7,450 bases of DNA from positions 1 to 7,450 of the forward strand of contig JAAWSH010000078.1 of the NCBI GenBank assembly GCA_022801475.1, in the 5' to 3' direction. The position numbers and the translations under genes were made by a program. Origin of the DNA: Acutalibacter sp. GTDB taxonomy: Bacteria; Bacillota; Clostridia; Oscillospirales; Acutalibacteraceae. A model generated the notes under the pieces. The model saw nothing but the letters and a program-made list of their open reading frames with translations. It ran no database searches and was not told where the DNA came from. The first letter of the stretch is position 1; each line of letters starts with the position of its first letter. Below are positions 5,390-7,450 of this stretch, piece after piece.

Positions 5390-5456
5390 CGCCGAAGGAT
5401 GGCTGGCTTGTCTGTAGGAGATGAAAGTTCTACAGCGGCATGGCCGGCTTTAGGCG
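5390..5456 (+). promoter_or_regulatory. Structured ptsH 5' leader: nested three-helix hairpin
   Basis: P1 pairs CGCC (5390-5393) with GGCG (5453-5456); P2 pairs GGCTGGC (5401-5407) with GCCGGCT (5443-5449), five Watson-Crick plus two G-U; P3 pairs CTGTAGGA (5412-5419) with TTCTACAG (5428-5435), seven Watson-Crick plus one G-U, closing an 8-nt loop. In total 19 pairs are stacked through two asymmetric internal loops. The 5' strand of P3 is part of a segment repeated at the ptsH ribosome site. I do not recognise it as a named riboswitch class (it does not match what I remember of TPP, SAM, lysine, THF, c-di-GMP, guanidine or T-box consensus). Confidence 0.6.
5411..5421 (+). repeat. Upstream copy of the ptsH ribosome-site repeat
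   Basis: TCTGTAGGAGA here is identical over 11 nt to 5489-5499, and the next bases stay similar (TGAAAG against GTGAATG). It forms the 5' strand of helix P3. An ATG directly abuts it (5421), too close for normal initiation. Confidence 0.8.
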
Positions 5457-5488
5457 AGACGGGAACCTTATTACCTCTATTTCAAAAT

Positions 5489-5499
5489 TCTGTAGGAGA
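5489..5499 (+). repeat. Downstream copy of the repeat, containing the ptsH Shine-Dalgarno
   Basis: TCTGTAGGAGA repeats 5411-5421 exactly. AGGAG (5494-5498) is the ptsH ribosome site, 5 nt before the ATG at 5504. CTGTAGGA (5490-5497) can pair with TTCTACAG (5428-5435) in the same register as the upstream copy. Confidence 0.8.
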
Positions 5500-5503
5500 G
5501 TGA

Positions 5504-5773
5504 ATGTACATGTGCGCAAAGGAAGTTTTGGTCCAAAATCAGGTAGGCTTGCATGCCCGCCCGGCCACATTCTTCATCCAGAAGGCAAATGAGTTCAAGT
5601 CCTCTATTTGGGTGGAGAAGGAGGAGAGGAGAGTAAATGCCAAAAGCTTGCTGGGTGTTCTGAGCCTGGGCATTGTGGGCGGTGTTACCATCCGGATTAT
5701 TGCCGATGGTTCTGACGAACAGGAGGCCGTAGACGCTCTGGTAGCTCTGGTGAATTCCGGGTTTGCAGAGTAA
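5504..5773 (+). CDS. ptsH: HPr phosphocarrier protein of the PTS
   Basis: 89 residues, a full-length HPr. It passes phosphate from enzyme I to sugar-specific EIIA via the active-site His in GLHARPA (His17 with the start used here; His15 in standard numbering). It also has the Gram-positive regulatory serine in NAKSLLGVLSLGI (Ser48, equivalent to Ser46), the target of HPr kinase/phosphorylase; P-Ser-HPr is the CcpA co-repressor in carbon catabolite repression. Having His17 separates it from Crh. Start: ATG at 5504 has AGGAG 5 nt upstream; a second in-frame ATG at 5510 would have 11 nt and also gives a plausible N-terminus, so the exact start is open. It is monocistronic: own promoter, structured leader and a strong terminator after the gene. 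Neighbouring uvrC is often followed by hprK in Clostridia, which fits functionally. Confidence 0.97.
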   Translation: MYMCAKEVLVQNQVGLHARPATFFIQKANEFKSSIWVEKEERRVNAKSLLGVLSLGIVGGVTIRIIADGSDEQEAVDALVALVNSGFAE

Positions 5774-5781
5774 TTTGAGAA

Positions 5782-5898
5782 AGCTTGTAGCGTTTGGAAC
5801 CCGCGTTTGACAATAGAGCGGCTTTGGGCAGAGAATTAGCCACAGAAAGCTCTATGGTCAAATACGGGTTCTTATGTAACATGGCTACAGCACAAGCT
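5782..5898. repeat. Long imperfect hairpin in the ptsH 3' untranslated region
   Basis: The central arms 5796-5819 and 5849-5872 align as 24 opposed positions with 20 Watson-Crick pairs, two G-U and two mismatches. An inner GGCT/AGCC pair (5820-5823 with 5838-5841) and outer pairs AGCTTGT/ACAAGCT (5782-5788 with 5892-5898) extend it to 117 nt. It ends 4 nt before the terminator stem. It could be a 3'-UTR-derived small RNA or a degenerate palindromic element; the sequence shows only the symmetry. Confidence 0.65.
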
Positions 5899-5902
5899 GT
5901 TT

Positions 5903-5933
5903 AGCACCGCGAAAATAGCGGTGCTTTTTTCTT
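5903..5933 (+). terminator. Strong intrinsic terminator of ptsH
   Basis: AGCACCGC (5903-5910) pairs perfectly with GCGGTGCT (5918-5925) around the 7-nt loop GAAAATA, and the T run TTTTTTCTT follows directly. It separates ptsH from uvrC, so uvrC needs its own promoter; I see only weak -10-like boxes (TATTAT 5958-5963, TATCAT 5966-5971) without a matching -35. Confidence 0.92.
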
Positions 5934-6016
5934 AAAAATTCTACCAGCAGGCGGGGATATTATCCTATCATATGGCTGTGGGTTGGTGAGCAGATGATGA
6001 AAGCGGGTGATAAACC

Positions 6017-7450
6017 GTGGAGGGAAACGGTGAAAAAAGGAAAGAGCTGCGGGCCAAAGCCATGCAGCTGCCCCTGACCCCTGGGGTGTACATTATGCAT
6101 GACAAAACCGGGGAGATCATCTATATTGGCAAAGCGAAGGCGCTAAAAAACCGAGTGAGCCAGTATTTTGGCTCGGAGAAGAATCATGACGCAAAGGTGC
6201 GCCAGATGGTCTCAAATGTAGATTGGTTTGAGTATATTTTGACTGATAGCGAGTTTGAGGCCCTGGTGCTGGAAAGCAGCCTGATCAAGCAGCACCAGCC
6301 TAAGTACAATATTCTCTTAAAAGATGATAAGGGCTACTGCTATATTCGCATTAGCAAAGGCCAGTGGCCAAAGCTTTCAGCAGTTTTGCAGATGGAGGAT
6401 GATGGTGCGAAATATGTGGGGCCTTACCTTAGTTTCTGGTCTATCCGTCAGACTGTGGATGCGGCCCGGAAGATCTTCCGCCTGCCAGACTGTACCCGGC
6501 GGTTTCCTCAGGATTTTGGTAAAGGCCGGCCCTGTCTCAATTTCTATATTGACCAGTGCTGTGCCCCCTGCCGGGGGAAGATCAGTGAGAAGGACTACAA
6601 CGAGGCCTTTCAGCAGGCCCTGGATTTTATTAAAGGGGGCAGCGGTACCTCGGTAAAAACGCTTACAGAAAAGATGAATCAAGCCGCCGAGAATTTGGAC
6701 TTTGAGCTGGCAGCCCGGCTGCGGGACCGGATCAATGCCATTAATAAGCTGAAGGACCGGCAAAAGGTGGTAGCCAGCCCTGTGGAGGAGCAGGATGTGT
6801 TCGCCTTGACCCAAGGAGAGACCCAGACCGCCTTTGAAGTGTTTCGGTTCCAGGGGGGAAAGCTCTGCGACAGAGAGAGTTTCCTTACCCAGGGCTGCCA
6901 GCCGGACCCAGAGGCCCGGTCGGAGTTCTTGCGCCAGTACTATGCCATCCGGGACCGGGTGCCGCCTGTTATTGCTCTGGACGGCCCGGTGGAGGACCAG
7001 GAGCTGGTGGCTCGTTGGTTAACTGAAAAACGGGGCCGGGCGGTACACATCACGGTGCCGCAGCGGGGGAGCCAGCGGCAGCTGGTGGAGATGTGCAAGA
7101 GTAATGCCGCCGAAAATTTGGCCCAAAGCAGCGGCCTTAGCGGCCGGGATGCCTCGGCCTTAGATGAACTGCGGCGGCTGCTGGGCCTGGAAAAGGCTCC
7201 GGCCTATATTGAGTCCTATGACATTTCCAACCTACAGGGGGGCGAAAACGTGGCGGGCATGGTGGTGTTTGAGAACGGCAAACCCCTGAAAGCCGCCTAC
7301 CGGCGGTTCAAAATCCAGACTGTGGAGGGTCAAGACGACTATGGTTCTATGCGGGAGGTGATCCGCCGGCGCTTTCAAGAGTATAAAGTCCACCAAGCCC
7401 AAGGAGACAGCACTGGCTTTGGCCGGCTGCCGGACCTGATTCTTCTGGAC
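6017..7450 (+). CDS. uvrC: Excinuclease ABC subunit C (UvrC), 3' end outside the window
   Basis: 478 residues are visible. UvrC is the nuclease of nucleotide excision repair, cutting on both sides of a lesion after loading by UvrA/UvrB. Visible are the GIY-YIG nuclease (GVY at 23-25, IYIGKAKALKNR at 35-46, then the EFEALVLE block, 79-86), four-cysteine cluster CxRR, RPCL, CCAPC (Cys159, 173, 181/182, 185) matching the reported iron-sulphur site, the UVR domain that contacts UvrB (about 218-250) and the RNase H-like 5' nuclease with SYDIS (catalytic Asp402). The rest of that domain and the helix-hairpin-helix repeats are cut off. The start is uncertain. GTG at 6017 is the only in-frame start that gives a full N-terminus; an in-frame TAA lies 6 nt upstream, GGTGAT is a modest ribosome site, and ATG 6062 would remove about 15 residues. 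Confidence 0.93.
   Translation, partial: MEGNGEKRKELRAKAMQLPLTPGVYIMHDKTGEIIYIGKAKALKNRVSQYFGSEKNHDAKVRQMVSNVDWFEYILTDSEFEALVLESSLIKQHQPKYNILLKDDKGYCYIRISKGQWPKLSAVLQMEDDGAKYVGPYLSFWSIRQTVDAARKIFRLPDCTRRFPQDFGKGRPCLNFYIDQCCAPCRGKISEKDYNEAFQQALDFIKGGSGTSVKTLTEKMNQAAENLDFELAARLRDRINAINKLKDRQKVVASPVEEQDVFALTQGETQTAFEVFRFQGGKLCDRESFLTQGCQPDPEARSEFLRQYYAIRDRVPPVIALDGPVEDQELVARWLTEKRGRAVHITVPQRGSQRQLVEMCKSNAAENLAQSSGLSGRDASALDELRRLLGLEKAPAYIESYDISNLQGGENVAGMVVFENGKPLKAAYRRFKIQTVEGQDDYGSMREVIRRRFQEYKVHQAQGDSTGFGRLPDLILLD

Noticed and set aside
5421..5453. Ten-codon frame ATG 5421 (MKVLQRHGRL) right after the upstream AGGAG copy
   Set aside because: The AGGAG touches the ATG with no spacer, so initiation would be very poor; the segment is better explained as helix P3 and its loop.
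5411..5503. CRISPR-like or tandem repeat based on the duplicated TCTGTAGGAGA
   Set aside because: Only two copies of 11 nt, 78 nt apart, one on the ribosome site; no array, no cas genes.

Overview
The window looks like chromosomal backbone of a Gram-positive Clostridia member, probably Oscillospirales (the Flavonifractor/Oscillibacter side of gut Firmicutes). The support is a YlxM-Ffh pair, an S16-KhpA-RimM-TrmD run, an HPr with both the His and the regulatory Ser sites, consensus sigma-A promoters, strong GGAGG ribosome sites, and moderately GC-rich coding next to AT-rich intergenic DNA. The genus assignment is inference from protein character only.

Layout. Positions 1-350 hold the C-terminal end of a DnaC/DnaI-like AAA+ ATPase, cut by the window edge. 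An ASCH-domain gene (776-363, minus strand) converges on it with only 12 nt between the two stop codons. Between the ASCH gene and ylxM lie divergent promoters; the rightward one is a perfect TTGACA-17-TATAAT. It should drive ylxM (943-1317), ffh (1452-2786), a VOC-fold gene (2796-3140), rpsP (3216-3458), khpA (3495-3725), rimM (3959-4483) and trmD (4483-5184). These genes serve protein targeting (Ffh and its partner YlxM), 30S assembly (S16, RimM), RNA binding (KhpA) and tRNA modification (TrmD). The VOC gene is the odd one out. The 233-nt khpA-rimM gap is much longer than the other spacers and holds a strong hairpin two bases before the rimM Shine-Dalgarno.

After trmD comes a 319-nt gene-free stretch. 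It contains a weak terminator-like hairpin, an 89-nt imperfect palindrome, and an extended -10 promoter followed by a structured ptsH leader. ptsH (5504-5773, HPr) is followed by a long imperfect hairpin and a strong intrinsic terminator. uvrC (excision endonuclease subunit) then runs off the right edge. In many Clostridia uvrC is followed by hprK, the kinase of the HPr serine site, so the ptsH-uvrC neighbourhood fits that cluster.

The genes are conserved housekeeping families; the unusual content is in the non-coding parts. The best candidate for something undescribed is the ptsH leader. It folds into a nested three-helix hairpin, and its apical 5' strand is a perfect 11-nt copy of the ptsH Shine-Dalgarno region. 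The same anti-strand can therefore pair either with the upstream copy or with the real ribosome site, which is the architecture of a translational switch. Second-tier candidates are the ptsH 3' hairpin, the rimM pre-SD hairpin and the palindrome after trmD.
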